Of a DNA stretch of 64,000 nt, positions 55,608 through 64,000 are shown one piece after another. Both the position numbers and the translations under genes were made by a program. The notes under the pieces are model-generated. The model was not told where the DNA came from. It made no database searches and saw only the letters and a list, made by a program, of their open reading frames with translations. Positions within the stretch are counted from its first letter, which is position 1, and every line of letters starts with the position of its first letter. This DNA is from Bradyrhizobium sp. ISRA464 (GTDB lineage Bacteria > Pseudomonadota > Alphaproteobacteria > Rhizobiales > Xanthobacteraceae), in contig NZ_CP094526.1 of assembly GCF_029910095.1 (NCBI RefSeq), positions 3,224,001 through 3,288,000 of the forward strand, written 5' to 3'.

Positions 55608-57218
55608 TCATTCGGTCTTGTCGACGTTCCAGAACACGGGCGGCGCCGGGCCCTCCAGCACGCCGGTCAGCGATTTGCGCCAGGCGCTCGGCGAGCGGAA
55701 CTGGCCGAGCGGGATGTAGATCACCTGCTCATAGGCTTCCTTCTGGATGTCGGTCGCGAGCTTCTTCCGTTCCTCGGCGGAGTTCGCGCGCGCAAAGGCG
55801 TCGCGCATCTGCTCCAGCCTGGCATCCTCCGGCCAGCCGAACCAGGCGCGCTTGCCGTTTGCTACGATCTGGTTGTTGACGATCGGGTTCATCGTTTCAG
55901 TAGCGCCCGTGAAGGTGAAGAACATGTTCCAGCCGCCTTCCTTCAGTGGTTTCTGGCTGGCGCGGCGGCTGACCACAGTCTGCCAGTCGGTCACCTGGGC
56001 ATCGACATTGAAGCCGGCCTCGCGCAGGAGCTGCGCCGCAACGGTCGGCGGCCCCTTCAGCGTCTGGACGTCGCCGGGTACCATGATCACGACCGGCGTG
56101 CCGTCATAGCCGGATTCAGCCAGCGCCTTCTTGGCTTCGGCCATGCCGTTGCCCTTGATCAGCGTCTCCGCGCCGATGTCGCTGGCAAGCGGCGTGCCGC
56201 AGGCGAAATAGGCGCCGCAGATCTCGTAATATTTGGGATTGCCGACGGTGGCGTCGAGCACGTCCTTCTGGTTCATCGCCAGCAGCGCGGCGCGGCGGAT
56301 TTTGACGTTGTCGAACGGCGGGTACAGGAAATTCATGCGGCCCTCGATCTGGAAGCCGAACTTGTTCAGCACGGCGACGGTCAGGTCGGGATTGGCTTCC
56401 AGCACTGGCAGCATGTCGATCGACGGTTGCTCCAGGAAATCGATCTCGCCGGATTGCAGCGCATTGATCGCGGTCTGTGCGTCGGGCATCGTCACCCATT
56501 CGACGTGATCGACCTTCGCCACCTTGCCGCCGGAGGTCCATTCCGGCTTTTCCTTGCGCGGGACATAGTCGGCATTCCGCTCATAGACCGCTTTCACGCC
56601 CGGCTGGAATTCGGCGCTCATGAATTTGAACGGGCCGGAGCCGATCTGTTCGGAAATCTGCTTGCCCGGCGGCGTCTCCGCCAGCCGCTTCGGCATCATG
56701 AAGGCGACATAGGAGGAAGGCTTTGCGATTGTCTCCAGCACCAGGCCGTATGGCTCCTTGAGCTTGAGCACGATCGTGTTCGGTCCGGTGGCCTCGAGGG
56801 TTGCCGTGAACTCGGCCAGCTTCTGCGCCATCCCGTCGACCGTGCCCCAGCGCTTCAGCGAGGCGACGCAATCCTCCGCGGTGACAGGCGCGCCGTCGTG
56901 CCATTTCAAGCCGTCGCGCAGCGTGAAGGTGTAGGTCAGCTTGTCGTCGGAAATCGTCCAGTCCGCCATCTGCGGCCGGACCTTGAATGTGGAATCGATC
57001 CCGAGCAGCGTGTCGTAGACCATGTAGCCATGGTCGCGGGTGATGTAGGCGGTCGTGAACCCGGGATCGATGATGCGGAGGTCCGAATGCATCACCGCGG
57101 TGATGGTCTTGCCCTTGCCCGCGGCGGCGGCCCGTGACGTCCACGTAGCTGGCGCGGCGATCGCCGGCGGCAGGCCGGCAGCAAGCTTGAGGAGGGTCCG
57201 GCGCGAAAATTGGGCCAT
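55608..57218 (-). CDS. ABC transporter substrate-binding protein with Tat signal
   Basis: 536 residues. Twin-arginine signal: SRRTLLKLAAGLPPAIAAP. The mature protein follows the binding protein at 34479 almost residue for residue (KTITAVMHSDLRIIDP, YTFTLRDGLKWHDG, SGPFKF, KSLTGVLEGPAPPVFWN), with the same length. So they are close paralogues using different export routes (Tat here, Sec there). Probably binds a similar ligand. No permease or ATPase genes adjoin it. Divergent from the CoxMSL operon. Confidence 0.95.
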   Translation of the reverse strand: MAQFSRRTLLKLAAGLPPAIAAPATWTSRAAAAGKGKTITAVMHSDLRIIDPGFTTAYITRDHGYMVYDTLLGIDSTFKVRPQMADWTISDDKLTYTFTLRDGLKWHDGAPVTAEDCVASLKRWGTVDGMAQKLAEFTATLEATGPNTIVLKLKEPYGLVLETIAKPSSYVAFMMPKRLAETPPGKQISEQIGSGPFKFMSAEFQPGVKAVYERNADYVPRKEKPEWTSGGKVAKVDHVEWVTMPDAQTAINALQSGEIDFLEQPSIDMLPVLEANPDLTVAVLNKFGFQIEGRMNFLYPPFDNVKIRRAALLAMNQKDVLDATVGNPKYYEICGAYFACGTPLASDIGAETLIKGNGMAEAKKALAESGYDGTPVVIMVPGDVQTLKGPPTVAAQLLREAGFNVDAQVTDWQTVVSRRASQKPLKEGGWNMFFTFTGATETMNPIVNNQIVANGKRAWFGWPEDARLEQMRDAFARANSAEERKKLATDIQKEAYEQVIYIPLGQFRSPSAWRKSLTGVLEGPAPPVFWNVDKTE

Positions 57219-57588
57219 TCGCTGTCTCCCGATGTGGCGCAGGCGGGATCGGTGGCAAACATCGATCCGTGTGTCGTTCGATCCGGCACATGCGCTGCAG
57301 CGATGGGCATGTTTCCCTAATCCGGCCTCTCAGGCAAGCAAGGGCGGTGCAGCCGGGGCCGCGGCCCTCGATTCTCACGATGTGAAAGATCGGTGACGAC
57401 GGCGCGCACTCCGCGGCAAGGGCCGCACAAGTCCGCATCCTGCATAGGAGCCTGCCGCTTTCCACCGCACCTCGGAGGCTGTTCCGGCCCCGCTTCGCCG
57501 TGTAGGCTGTTGCTCCTGCAGGCCAAGCCAGTGAGGCCAACGACCGTCCACAAGGGAACGGCAGGCGAGGGAGAACCAAACAACAACC
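57219..57588. promoter_or_regulatory. Divergent control region, binding protein and molybdenum hydroxylase
   Basis: 370 bp. It should hold promoters for both the binding protein and the CoxM-led operon. I see no gene, no clear operator dyad and no convincing promoter pair. Confidence 0.4.
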
Positions 57589-58458
57589 ATGACCGATATC
57601 CGATACGTAGCACCGCGCACGCTTGATGAAGCAATTGGCGCATTTGCTGCCGCCGGAAGTGCCGCCCGCATTATGGCAGGCGGCACCGACTTATTGGTGC
57701 AAATGCGCTCCGGCCTGGTGCGGCCGGGACTGATCGTCGACATCAAGAAGATCGGCGAGATGACTGAAATCCAGGAGACCGCCGACGGCGGCTTCCGCGT
57801 CGGCGCCGCCGTCTCCGGCATGGAGCTCGCCGAGCACAAACGCTTCGGCAAGGTCTGGCCCGGCGTGCTCGAGGCCGTGAACCTGATCGGCTCCAAGCAG
57901 GTGCAGGGCCGGGCGTCCGTCGGCGGCAACCTTTGCAACGGCTCGCCCGCCGGCGACAGCGTTCCGGCGATGATCGCGGCCGGCGCGGTCGTCACCGTGC
58001 AAGGCCCGAATGGCCACCGCGAGATCAAGGTGGAAGACGTGCCGGCCGGGCCGGGCCGCACCAACCTCAAGCCGGGCGAAATCCTCGTCAGCTTTGCATT
58101 GCCGCCGCGCCCTGCGGGCTCGGGCGATGCTTACCTGCGCATGATCCCGCGCACCGAGATGGACATCGCGGTGGTCGGCCTCGGCGTCAATCTGACGCTG
58201 AAAGACGGCGTCTGCACCGCGGCCCGCGTCGGTCTCGGCGCAGTGGCGCCGACCGCGCTCTTGGTCGAGCCAGCGGCGAAGGCGCTGATCGGCTCCAGGC
58301 TCGATGATGCCGCGCTGAAGGCTGCTGCCGCGGCGTGCCGCGCCGCCTGCCGTCCGATCGACGATAAGCGCGGCACCATCGCCTATCGCACCAAAACCGC
58401 CGGCGTGCTGCTCAAGCGTGTCGCCGCGATCGCCGCCACGCGCGCCGGAGGGAATTAG
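57589..58458 (+). CDS. Molybdenum hydroxylase FAD subunit (CoxM type)
   Basis: 289 residues. FAD-binding domain with IMAGGTDLLVQMRSG, later ASVGGNLCNGSPAGDSVP (second FAD motif) and the CO-dehydrogenase flavoprotein C-terminal domain. First gene of CoxM-CoxS-CoxL, the three subunits of a xanthine-dehydrogenase-family enzyme. It passes electrons from the iron-sulfur subunit to a carrier. Confidence 0.95.
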   Translation: MTDIRYVAPRTLDEAIGAFAAAGSAARIMAGGTDLLVQMRSGLVRPGLIVDIKKIGEMTEIQETADGGFRVGAAVSGMELAEHKRFGKVWPGVLEAVNLIGSKQVQGRASVGGNLCNGSPAGDSVPAMIAAGAVVTVQGPNGHREIKVEDVPAGPGRTNLKPGEILVSFALPPRPAGSGDAYLRMIPRTEMDIAVVGLGVNLTLKDGVCTAARVGLGAVAPTALLVEPAAKALIGSRLDDAALKAAAAACRAACRPIDDKRGTIAYRTKTAGVLLKRVAAIAATRAGGN

Positions 58459-58462
58459 CACC

Positions 58463-58942
58463 ATGGCGAAACTGCACGTCACCACCACTGTCAACGGCGA
58501 GCCGATGGAGTTCCTCTGCGAGCCCTACGACACCATGCTCGACGCGCTGCGCGGACAGCTTGGCCTCACCGGCTCCAAGGAGGGGTGCTCGTCCGGCGAT
58601 TGCGGCGCGTGCTCGATCACGCTCGACGATCGCCTGGTCTGCTCCTGCCTGATGCTCGCAGCCGAAGCCGAAGGGCACGAGATCAGGACCATCGAGGGCA
58701 TGGCCAGGGGCGACCGGCTGCACCCGCTGCAGCAGAAGTTCCTAGAGCACGCCGCGCTTCAATGCGGCATCTGCACCTCGGGCATGCTGGTCGCGTCCGA
58801 GGCACTGCTGGCAAGAAATTCGAATCCCACCGAAGAGGAAGTCCGCTTCTGGCTCGCCGGCAATCTCTGCCGGTGCACCGGTTACGACAAGATTGTCCGC
58901 GCGGTAATGGAGACCGCTGCCGAAATGCGGGAGGCTCGCTGA
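58463..58942 (+). CDS. Molybdenum hydroxylase 2Fe-2S subunit (CoxS type)
   Basis: 159 residues. Plant-ferredoxin-like cluster ligands in GCSSGDCGACSITLDDRLVCSC, and the second cluster in CGICTSG and CRCTG. Starts MAKLHVTTTVNGEP; 4 bp after CoxM. The stop TGA shares a base with the CoxL ATG. Confidence 0.96.
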   Translation: MAKLHVTTTVNGEPMEFLCEPYDTMLDALRGQLGLTGSKEGCSSGDCGACSITLDDRLVCSCLMLAAEAEGHEIRTIEGMARGDRLHPLQQKFLEHAALQCGICTSGMLVASEALLARNSNPTEEEVRFWLAGNLCRCTGYDKIVRAVMETAAEMREAR

Positions 58943-61200
58943 TGAACGTCGTCGACAACAAATGGATCGGCCAGCGCACTATCAGGCCCGATGGCGTCGA
59001 CAAGGTGACGGGCCGCGCGGCGTTCGCCGCCGACACCACCATGCCCGGCATGATCTGGGGCAAGATCCTGCGCAGCCCGCATCCGCATGCGCGGATCAAG
59101 TCGATCAACACCGCGAAGGCCGAGGCGCTGCCCGGCGTCAAGGCGGTGGTCACTTCGCGCGACATCGTCGACTTTACGGTCGAGAAGGGTGCGGTGATGC
59201 TCGGCATCCAGGACATGCGCTGGATGTGCCGCAACGTGATGGCGCGCGACAAGGCGCTATTCCCCGGCCATCCCGTGGCGGCGGTGGCCGCCACATCCGA
59301 GGCGATCGCGGCGGAAGCCTGCAAGCTGATCGAGGTCGATTACGAGGTGCTGCCCTGGGCAATCGAGATCGAGGACGCGCTGAAGCCGGATGCGCCGATC
59401 CTGCATGAGTGGAACAAGTTCGACGGCAAGCCGTCGAACATCGTGGGCCGGCTCGAATCGAAGAAGGGAGACATCGCACAAGGCTTCAAGGAGGCCGAGG
59501 TCGTCATCGAGCGCTCCTTCACCACGCGCCCGGTGCACCAGGGCTATATCGAGCCGCATGCCTGCCTGATCTCGGTGGCGGCCGACGGCAAGACCACGAT
59601 CTGGAGCTCGAGCCAGGGCCAGTTCATGGTGCGCGCGATGACGTCGATGTTGACTGGCATCCCGCAGAGCGACATCCGCGCCATTCCCGCCGAGATTGGC
59701 GGCGGCTTCGGCGGCAAGACCATCGTCTATCTGGAGCCGCTCGCGACGCTGCTGGCAAAGAAATCCGGCCGTCCGGTGAAGATGGTGATGACGCGCGAGG
59801 AGGTGATGCGTGCAACCGGGCCGACCTCCGGCTCGAAGAGCACGGTCAGGATCGGCGCGAAGAAGGACGGCACCATCGTCGCCGCCCACGGTGCATTCTA
59901 TCTCCAGGCCGGTGCGTTTCCGGGCTCGCCGATCCGCGGCGCGGTCGGCTGCAGCTTCGCGCCTTACGACATCCCGCATGTGCTGTCGGAAGGTTTCGAC
60001 GTCTGCTCCAACCGCTCCAAGGTCGCGGCCTACCGCGCGCCCGGTGCGCCGATCGGCGCTTATGCTGTCGAGTGCGTGCTCGACGAACTCGCGGAAGCCT
60101 TGCAGATGGATCCTCTGGAGCTGCGCCTCAAGAACGCGGCCAAGCAGGGCACCAAGGCGGCGCATGGCCCGGTGTTCCCGCGCATCGGCTATGTCGAGAC
60201 GCTGGAGGTGGCGAAGAACCATCCGCATTATTCGGCGCCGCTCGGCAAATTGCAGGGTCGGGGTGTCGCCTCCGGCTTCTGGTTCAACGCCGGCGGTGAA
60301 TCCTCCGCGCAGGTCAACATCACCGAGGACGGCAACGTCGTCGTCACCACGGGTCATCCGGACATCGGCGGCTCGCGCGCCGGCATCGCCAACATCTGCG
60401 CCGAGCTGCTTGGCATCGACTACAAGCGTGTCTCTGTGATCATCGGCGACACGCAGACTGTCGGGTTCTCCAATCTGACCGGCGGCAGCCGCGTGCTGTT
60501 CGCTTCCTCGATGGTGGTGACGCAGGCGGCCGACAAGGTGATATCAACCTTGCGCGAGCGCGCCGCCAAGATCTGGGAGATCGATCCTGAAGCGGTGAAG
60601 TGGGAGAACGGCGCCGCGCATCCGGTGAGCCCGAATGCCGGCGAGTTCAAGCCGCTGACGCTCGCCGACCTCGCCGAGAAGGCGCCGTCGCAGGGCGGCC
60701 CGATCGGCGCCAGCGTGCAGCTCAACACGCAAGGCGCCGAAGGCGGCTTCGGCACGCATATCTGCGACGTCGAGGTCGACGTCGAGCTCGGGATCATCAG
60801 AGTCATCCGCTACACGGCCGTGCAGGACGTCGGCCGCGCCATCCATCCGAGCTATGTCGAGGGTCAGCTCCAGGGCGGCGTCGCACAGGGTATCGGCTGG
60901 GCGCTGAACGAGGAGTACATCTACAACAAGGACGGCAAGGTCGATAATCCCGGCTTCCTCGACTATCGCATGCCGGTGTGCTCGGACCTCCCGATGATCG
61001 ACTGTGCGCTGGTCGAGGTGCCGAACCCGAAGCATCCGCAGGGCGTGAAGGGTGTCGGCGAAGTGCCGCTGGTGCCGGTGATGGCCGCCGTGGCGAACGC
61101 CGTCCACAATGCGCTGGGCAAGCGGTTCTACAGCCTGCCGATGTCGCCGCCGAAGGTCTCGGCGGAGCTGGACGCGCCGACGCAGCAGGCGGCGGAGTAG
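58942..61200 (+). CDS. Molybdenum hydroxylase large subunit (CoxL/XdhB-like)
   Basis: 752 residues binding the Mo-pterin cofactor. GGGFGGKT and the active-site loop AYRAPGAPIGAYAVE (about 360-375), then GGSRAGIANICAELLGI, and the catalytic Glu in GVKGVGEVPLVP (about 704). The loop is not AYRCSFR of true (form I) CO dehydrogenase, so this is not a CO oxidiser; an aromatic, purine or aldehyde substrate is more likely. No accessory genes (CoxD/E/G, MocA) are adjacent. 1-bp overlap with CoxS. Confidence 0.94.
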   Translation: MNVVDNKWIGQRTIRPDGVDKVTGRAAFAADTTMPGMIWGKILRSPHPHARIKSINTAKAEALPGVKAVVTSRDIVDFTVEKGAVMLGIQDMRWMCRNVMARDKALFPGHPVAAVAATSEAIAAEACKLIEVDYEVLPWAIEIEDALKPDAPILHEWNKFDGKPSNIVGRLESKKGDIAQGFKEAEVVIERSFTTRPVHQGYIEPHACLISVAADGKTTIWSSSQGQFMVRAMTSMLTGIPQSDIRAIPAEIGGGFGGKTIVYLEPLATLLAKKSGRPVKMVMTREEVMRATGPTSGSKSTVRIGAKKDGTIVAAHGAFYLQAGAFPGSPIRGAVGCSFAPYDIPHVLSEGFDVCSNRSKVAAYRAPGAPIGAYAVECVLDELAEALQMDPLELRLKNAAKQGTKAAHGPVFPRIGYVETLEVAKNHPHYSAPLGKLQGRGVASGFWFNAGGESSAQVNITEDGNVVVTTGHPDIGGSRAGIANICAELLGIDYKRVSVIIGDTQTVGFSNLTGGSRVLFASSMVVTQAADKVISTLRERAAKIWEIDPEAVKWENGAAHPVSPNAGEFKPLTLADLAEKAPSQGGPIGASVQLNTQGAEGGFGTHICDVEVDVELGIIRVIRYTAVQDVGRAIHPSYVEGQLQGGVAQGIGWALNEEYIYNKDGKVDNPGFLDYRMPVCSDLPMIDCALVEVPNPKHPQGVKGVGEVPLVPVMAAVANAVHNALGKRFYSLPMSPPKVSAELDAPTQQAAE

Positions 61201-61206
61201 GAAAGC

Positions 61207-61331
61207 GTAGGGTGGGTCAGGCGACGGCGTCCGCCGTAGCTCAGCGAACGAAGGCGGAAGCCGTAACCCACCAATGCTTCTGCACATCGAGTCGCGGCGG
61301 GTTACGCTTCGCTAACCTGCCCTACTTTTTT
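61207..61331. repeat. Intergenic palindromic repeat ending in a T tract
   Basis: GTAGGGTGGG at 61207 is matched inverted by CCTGCCCTAC at 61316-61325; in between, AAGGCGGAAGCCGTAACCCACC and GGCGGGTTACGCTTCGCTAACC are further arms. TTTTTT follows at 61326, so it may end CoxL transcription. It lies between the convergent CoxL and cyclodeaminase genes. Confidence 0.7.
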
Positions 61332-61346
61332 GGCAAGCGTCGACGT

Positions 61347-62291
61347 TCAGCGCAGTTCCTTCCCCAGGCGCGCAAACACCGTCTCACACGTCATTAAATC
61401 GAGATGCCCACCACCGGCGTTCTTGAAGAAGGTGATGTCGCCGGCTGACAGCCGACCGGTGACCTTGCCGCTGGCGAGGTCGTAGTGGTCGCCGAGCACG
61501 TCGCTCTCGCGGATGGCGCCGCTTTCGATCGGCTGCAGGATGTCGCCGACGCCGTCGAAGGCGGATTCGCGGCGGTCGACGAACACGCGTGCGCGCCGCG
61601 CGGCCTCGTCGTCGGCCTCGCGGGTCTCCGGCGTGAAGCCGCCGACCAGGTCGAGATGGGTGCCGGGCCGCAAGTTGGCGCCCTTGAGCAGCGGCTCGCG
61701 CGAGCGCGTGCAGGTGGTGATCACGTCAGCCTCGCGCGTAGCGGCATCGAGATCGGTGACGGCTTCGGCGGCGATGCCGTCGCCCGCGAGCTGCGTGGCG
61801 AGCACTTCGGCGCGCTCCGCGGTCCGGTTCCAGATCAGCACACGTCGCAACGACGGCCGCACGGTGCGATGCCCGCGTACCAGCCAGTGCGCCATCTCGC
61901 CGGCGCCGACCACCAGCAGCGTTTCGACGTCCGGTCGCGCCAGCTGCTTGGCACCGAGCGCGGAGTCCGCGGCCGTCTTCCAATGGGTGATTTCGGACGC
62001 ATCCATGACCGCGAGCGGCCTCCCGTCGACGCCGTCGAACAGCACGCAGACCGCCTGCACGGCGGGCAGCTTGCCGTGCGCGAGATTGCCCGGAAAGCTG
62101 GTGTACAATTTGGTCATCATGAAGCGGCCGGCATCGACCGCGCTGCGCGTCACGAGCTGTTGCCCCTTGCCGTCGCCGAGATAGCCGTCGTGCACCGCGA
62201 TCTTCGGCCGGCGGTGCGCCGCCTCGATCGCCTCGATCAGGATCGGAAAGGTCAGGACGCGATTGACCTCGCTGTCGTCGACAAAATGCAC
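61347..62291 (-). CDS. Ornithine cyclodeaminase / mu-crystallin family protein
   Basis: 314 residues. FMMTKLYTSFPGN, VMDASEITHWKTAADSALGAKQL and VVGAGEMAHWLVRGH (NAD-binding) are family features. GTG start 62291 has GGAG six bases upstream and gives VHFVDDSEVNRVLTF; the longer open frame upstream is not family-like. Known members act on ornithine, alanine or other amino/imino acids, and the substrate is not decided. Convergent with CoxL. Confidence 0.9.
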   Translation of the reverse strand: MHFVDDSEVNRVLTFPILIEAIEAAHRRPKIAVHDGYLGDGKGQQLVTRSAVDAGRFMMTKLYTSFPGNLAHGKLPAVQAVCVLFDGVDGRPLAVMDASEITHWKTAADSALGAKQLARPDVETLLVVGAGEMAHWLVRGHRTVRPSLRRVLIWNRTAERAEVLATQLAGDGIAAEAVTDLDAATREADVITTCTRSREPLLKGANLRPGTHLDLVGGFTPETREADDEAARRARVFVDRRESAFDGVGDILQPIESGAIRESDVLGDHYDLASGKVTGRLSAGDITFFKNAGGGHLDLMTCETVFARLGKELR

Positions 62292-62516
62292 GTCGTTCTC
62301 CTCTGAGCGCGCTTGCGCTCTCCTCTGCAGCGCTCTCGCGCTCCTGGCTGGGCTCGACCGAACGCGGCCCCGGACTTGATCGGGGATGGATAGCGCGCGG
62401 GAAAGGCCAGTCAACCGGACATGCGCGCCCGGCGGCAGACCCGCGAGCGCAATCCGCCGCGCTCCGCGCACGAGAAGCGCTGCGGGCTCCTTCGCTAACC
62501 CACCCTGCGACCGGGA

Positions 62517-63086
62517 CTACGTCCGGCGCCGCAACGCCATCCCCATGCCCCAGCTGATGCCGGCGAAGATCAGGTCGACGCTGAGGAAGATGCCGAGCAC
62601 ATAGAGGCTCGAGACCGGCCAGTGCGCGAGGATGATGGCGCCGAGCACCAGCGTGATGAGGCCCGAAAGCGCGACCAGGCCCCAGGGCGCTGCGGCGTTC
62701 ATGCCGAAGGCGAGGAAGATGCGGACGATCCCCGAGACGACCAGGGCGACGCCAAGGAACAGGGTCAATGTTGCCGCCGCCAGCAGGGGATTCTCGAAGG
62801 TGATGAAGCCTGCGACGACGTAGAGCACGCCGAGCAGGGCCCAGAACAGGAACTTGCCCCACGACTTGACCTGGAATGCGTTGATGATCTCGGCGACGCC
62901 CGAGACGATCATCATCGCGCCGACGAACAGCACGCTGACGACGGTTGCGAAGAACACGCTGCCGAACGCGAGCACGCCGGCGATCAGATAGATCACGCCG
63001 AGCGCGACGATCCAGCCCCACTTCGAGCGAAGGCTGGACAGTCCGGATCCGAGGCTATGGGCGGGTGAGCTGGACATCGTCGACAT
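62517..63086 (-). CDS. HdeD family acid-resistance membrane protein
   Basis: 189 residues with six membrane helices in three similar pairs (VALGVIYLIAGVLAFGSVFF; FWALLGVLYVVAGFITFENP; LSGLITLVLGAIILAHWP). This is the DUF308/HdeD fold. GGGAG seven bases before ATG 63086. In E. coli HdeD protects against acid at high density; here only the family is clear. Confidence 0.92.
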   Translation of the reverse strand: MSTMSSSPAHSLGSGLSSLRSKWGWIVALGVIYLIAGVLAFGSVFFATVVSVLFVGAMMIVSGVAEIINAFQVKSWGKFLFWALLGVLYVVAGFITFENPLLAAATLTLFLGVALVVSGIVRIFLAFGMNAAAPWGLVALSGLITLVLGAIILAHWPVSSLYVLGIFLSVDLIFAGISWGMGMALRRRT

Positions 63087-63337
63087 GGCATCGCTCCCGT
63101 AAACTGGATCAAACCATGCTACCATAGGTAGGCGTGCCGGCAAGGGCGGGTGCCGGTGGCACCGAACGCAGCGCGACACGTTGATTCTATTCGTCTGGTG
63201 TGGTGCCGCGCAGCATTCGTCCACGCGACACCATCTGGTCCAGATCGGAGGACAGACTGTCCGGATTGCAGAGGACAAAATTGTCCGGTTCGCGCATTCA
63301 CTCGTCCGGTTCGTCCATCCATCTCAAGGAGGTCGAC

Positions 63338-63559
63338 ATGCCCGCAAGTCATGACAAGGATCACGTCTACAAGATCCTGGAACTCGTTGGATCATCGGAG
63401 AAGAGCGTCGAAGCGGCGATCGAGAACGCCGTCGGCCGCGCGTCGGAGACGATCCGCGAGATGAAATGGTTCGAGGTCGTGCAGACCAGAGGCCATATCG
63501 AAGACGGCAAGGTCCGCCACTATCAGGTGACGTTGCGGGTCGGCTTCACGCTGGAATAA
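63338..63559 (+). CDS. Dodecin
   Basis: 73 residues. Dodecins form hollow dodecamers that store flavins or Co[21 protein letters not shown], then [13 protein letters not shown] (the Trp that stacks on flavin) and [12 protein letters not shown] are diagnostic. AAGGAGG precedes the ATG. Single gene. Confidence 0.96.
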   Translation: MPASHDKDHVYKILELVGSSEKSVEAAIENAVGRASETIREMKWFEVVQTRGHIEDGKVRHYQVTLRVGFTLE

Positions 63560-63591
63560 GACCGCAGTGATGCACCGTGATCCAATCCCGT

Positions 63592-63695
63592 CATCCTGAG
63601 GTGCGAGCCTCTTCGGCGAGCCTCGAAGGATGTACGGCCTCGCTGGTGGCCGTCGTGCTTCGAGACGGCCGCTGCGCGGCCTCCTCAGCATGACA
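63592..63695. repeat. Intergenic repeat, same family as 21655-21746
   Basis: TCATCCTGAGGTGCGAGCC ... CCTCGAAGGATG ... GCTTCGAGACGGCC ... CTCCTCAGCATGA: inverted arms with the same CCTTCGAGAC/CTCCTCAG(G/C)ATGA words as the copy at 21655. It lies between dodecin and the GNAT gene. Confidence 0.8.
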
Positions 63696-63743
63696 GGGAT
63701 AGATGTGAACGCGCTGATCCACGCCGTTGCCCGCGTCGCTGCG

Positions 63744-64000
63744 TCACCGCCGCGACAGCGGCGCGGGCGGGGGCGGCTCGGTCGCGCCGGGGCCGAGCGA
63801 GCGCTGCACCATCACGCTGTCCGACCAGTGGCCGTAGCGATAGGCGACGCCGGGCAGGTGCCCGACGCGCGCGAAGCCGAACCGGTCGTGCAGTGCCAGC
63901 GACGCGGCGTTGTCGGAATCGATATAGCCGATCATCTGGCGGAAGCCGGCCGCGGCGCAGGTGTCGATCAATTCCTGCAGCAGACGGCTGCCGACGCCCT
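63744..64000 (-). CDS. GNAT family acetyltransferase, N-terminal part outside the window
   Basis: The last 85 codons or so are visible. GVGSRLLQELIDTCAAAGFRQMIG contains the end of the acetyl-CoA-binding Q/RxxGxG/A loop and its helix; SDNAASLALHDRFGFARVG is the conserved C-terminal strand-helix. Close to the phosphinothricin acetyltransferase-like group. The start lies beyond base 64000. Confidence 0.88.
   Translation of the reverse strand, partial: GVGSRLLQELIDTCAAAGFRQMIGYIDSDNAASLALHDRFGFARVGHLPGVAYRYGHWSDSVMVQRSLGPGATEPPPPAPLSRR

Noticed and set aside
57589..61200. Aerobic carbon monoxide dehydrogenase
   Set aside because: Subunit order is CoxM-CoxS-CoxL, but the active-site loop is AYRAPGAP, not the AYRCSFR of true CO dehydrogenase, and no cox accessory genes are adjacent.

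Overview
The window is high-GC DNA with dense, mostly leader-rich genes and many short intergenic palindromic repeats. The gene content (groES-groEL behind a CIRCE operator, usg, an Anbu peptidase locus, an NDUFS6-like zinc-finger protein, DUF3126, PilZ proteins, a bacterial transglutaminase-like cysteine peptidase, many peptide-type ABC components, a CoxMSL-type hydroxylase) points to the chromosome of an alphaproteobacterium of the order Hyphomicrobiales, most like Bradyrhizobium. This assignment is by gene content and sequence feel; no search was run. I see no phage, insertion sequence, CRISPR array or plasmid module.

Layout. 1-2000: groES and groEL (3' end cut by the window edge), minus strand, with a CIRCE site and a likely promoter. 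2200-5950: usg, a cupin with a histone-like basic tail, a NupC-type nucleoside transporter and an MFS exporter. 6040-17480: the Anbu neighbourhood. Anbu and an SDR oxidoreductase lie at 6043-7577, and the usual Anbu partners (transglutaminase-like, alpha-E and circularly permuted ATP-grasp proteins) lie at 14056-17477 on the same strand. Between them is about 6.5 kb of unrelated genes: a peptide-type solute-binding protein, a GYD protein, a small unknown gene, and a 2-oxoacid dehydrogenase E1alpha/E1beta/E2 operon. 17700-24960: CinA-like protein, xanthine phosphoribosyltransferase, a CxxC protein, a MetE-core-like protein, GST, DsbA-family isomerase, quinone reductase, a frameshifted esterase and an enoyl-CoA hydratase.

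25090-36080 is a coherent scavenging cluster: amidase, M20 amidohydrolase, MlrC-type M81 peptidase, a double-ATPase ABC protein, two DppB/DppC-type permeases, an M20 carboxypeptidase, and a divergent solute-binding protein with a strong terminator. Together these suggest import of peptide- or amide-like compounds and their hydrolysis. A close paralogue of that binding protein (with a Tat signal) sits at 55608-57218, divergent from a CoxM-CoxS-CoxL-type molybdenum hydroxylase operon and near an ornithine-cyclodeaminase-like gene.

36200-53460 is ordinary chromosomal backbone: tRNA-Leu(UAA), cysE, gamma carbonic anhydrase, small secreted or membrane proteins, a decayed dienelactone hydrolase, and a c-di-GMP-flavoured patch (tandem PilZ protein plus LapG-like peptidase). 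53567-55489 encodes a cyclic-nucleotide-binding/patatin fusion. The right end holds HdeD, dodecin and a partial GNAT acetyltransferase. At least five families of intergenic palindromic repeats are scattered between genes.

The most interesting points are the interrupted Anbu locus, the perfect 10-bp inverted repeat flanking the groESL promoter, the patatin/cNMP fusion lacking the usual oxyanion-hole arginine, the homopolymer frameshift in the esterase, and the cupin with a lysine/arginine-rich tail. I did not find a clearly undescribed multi-gene system.
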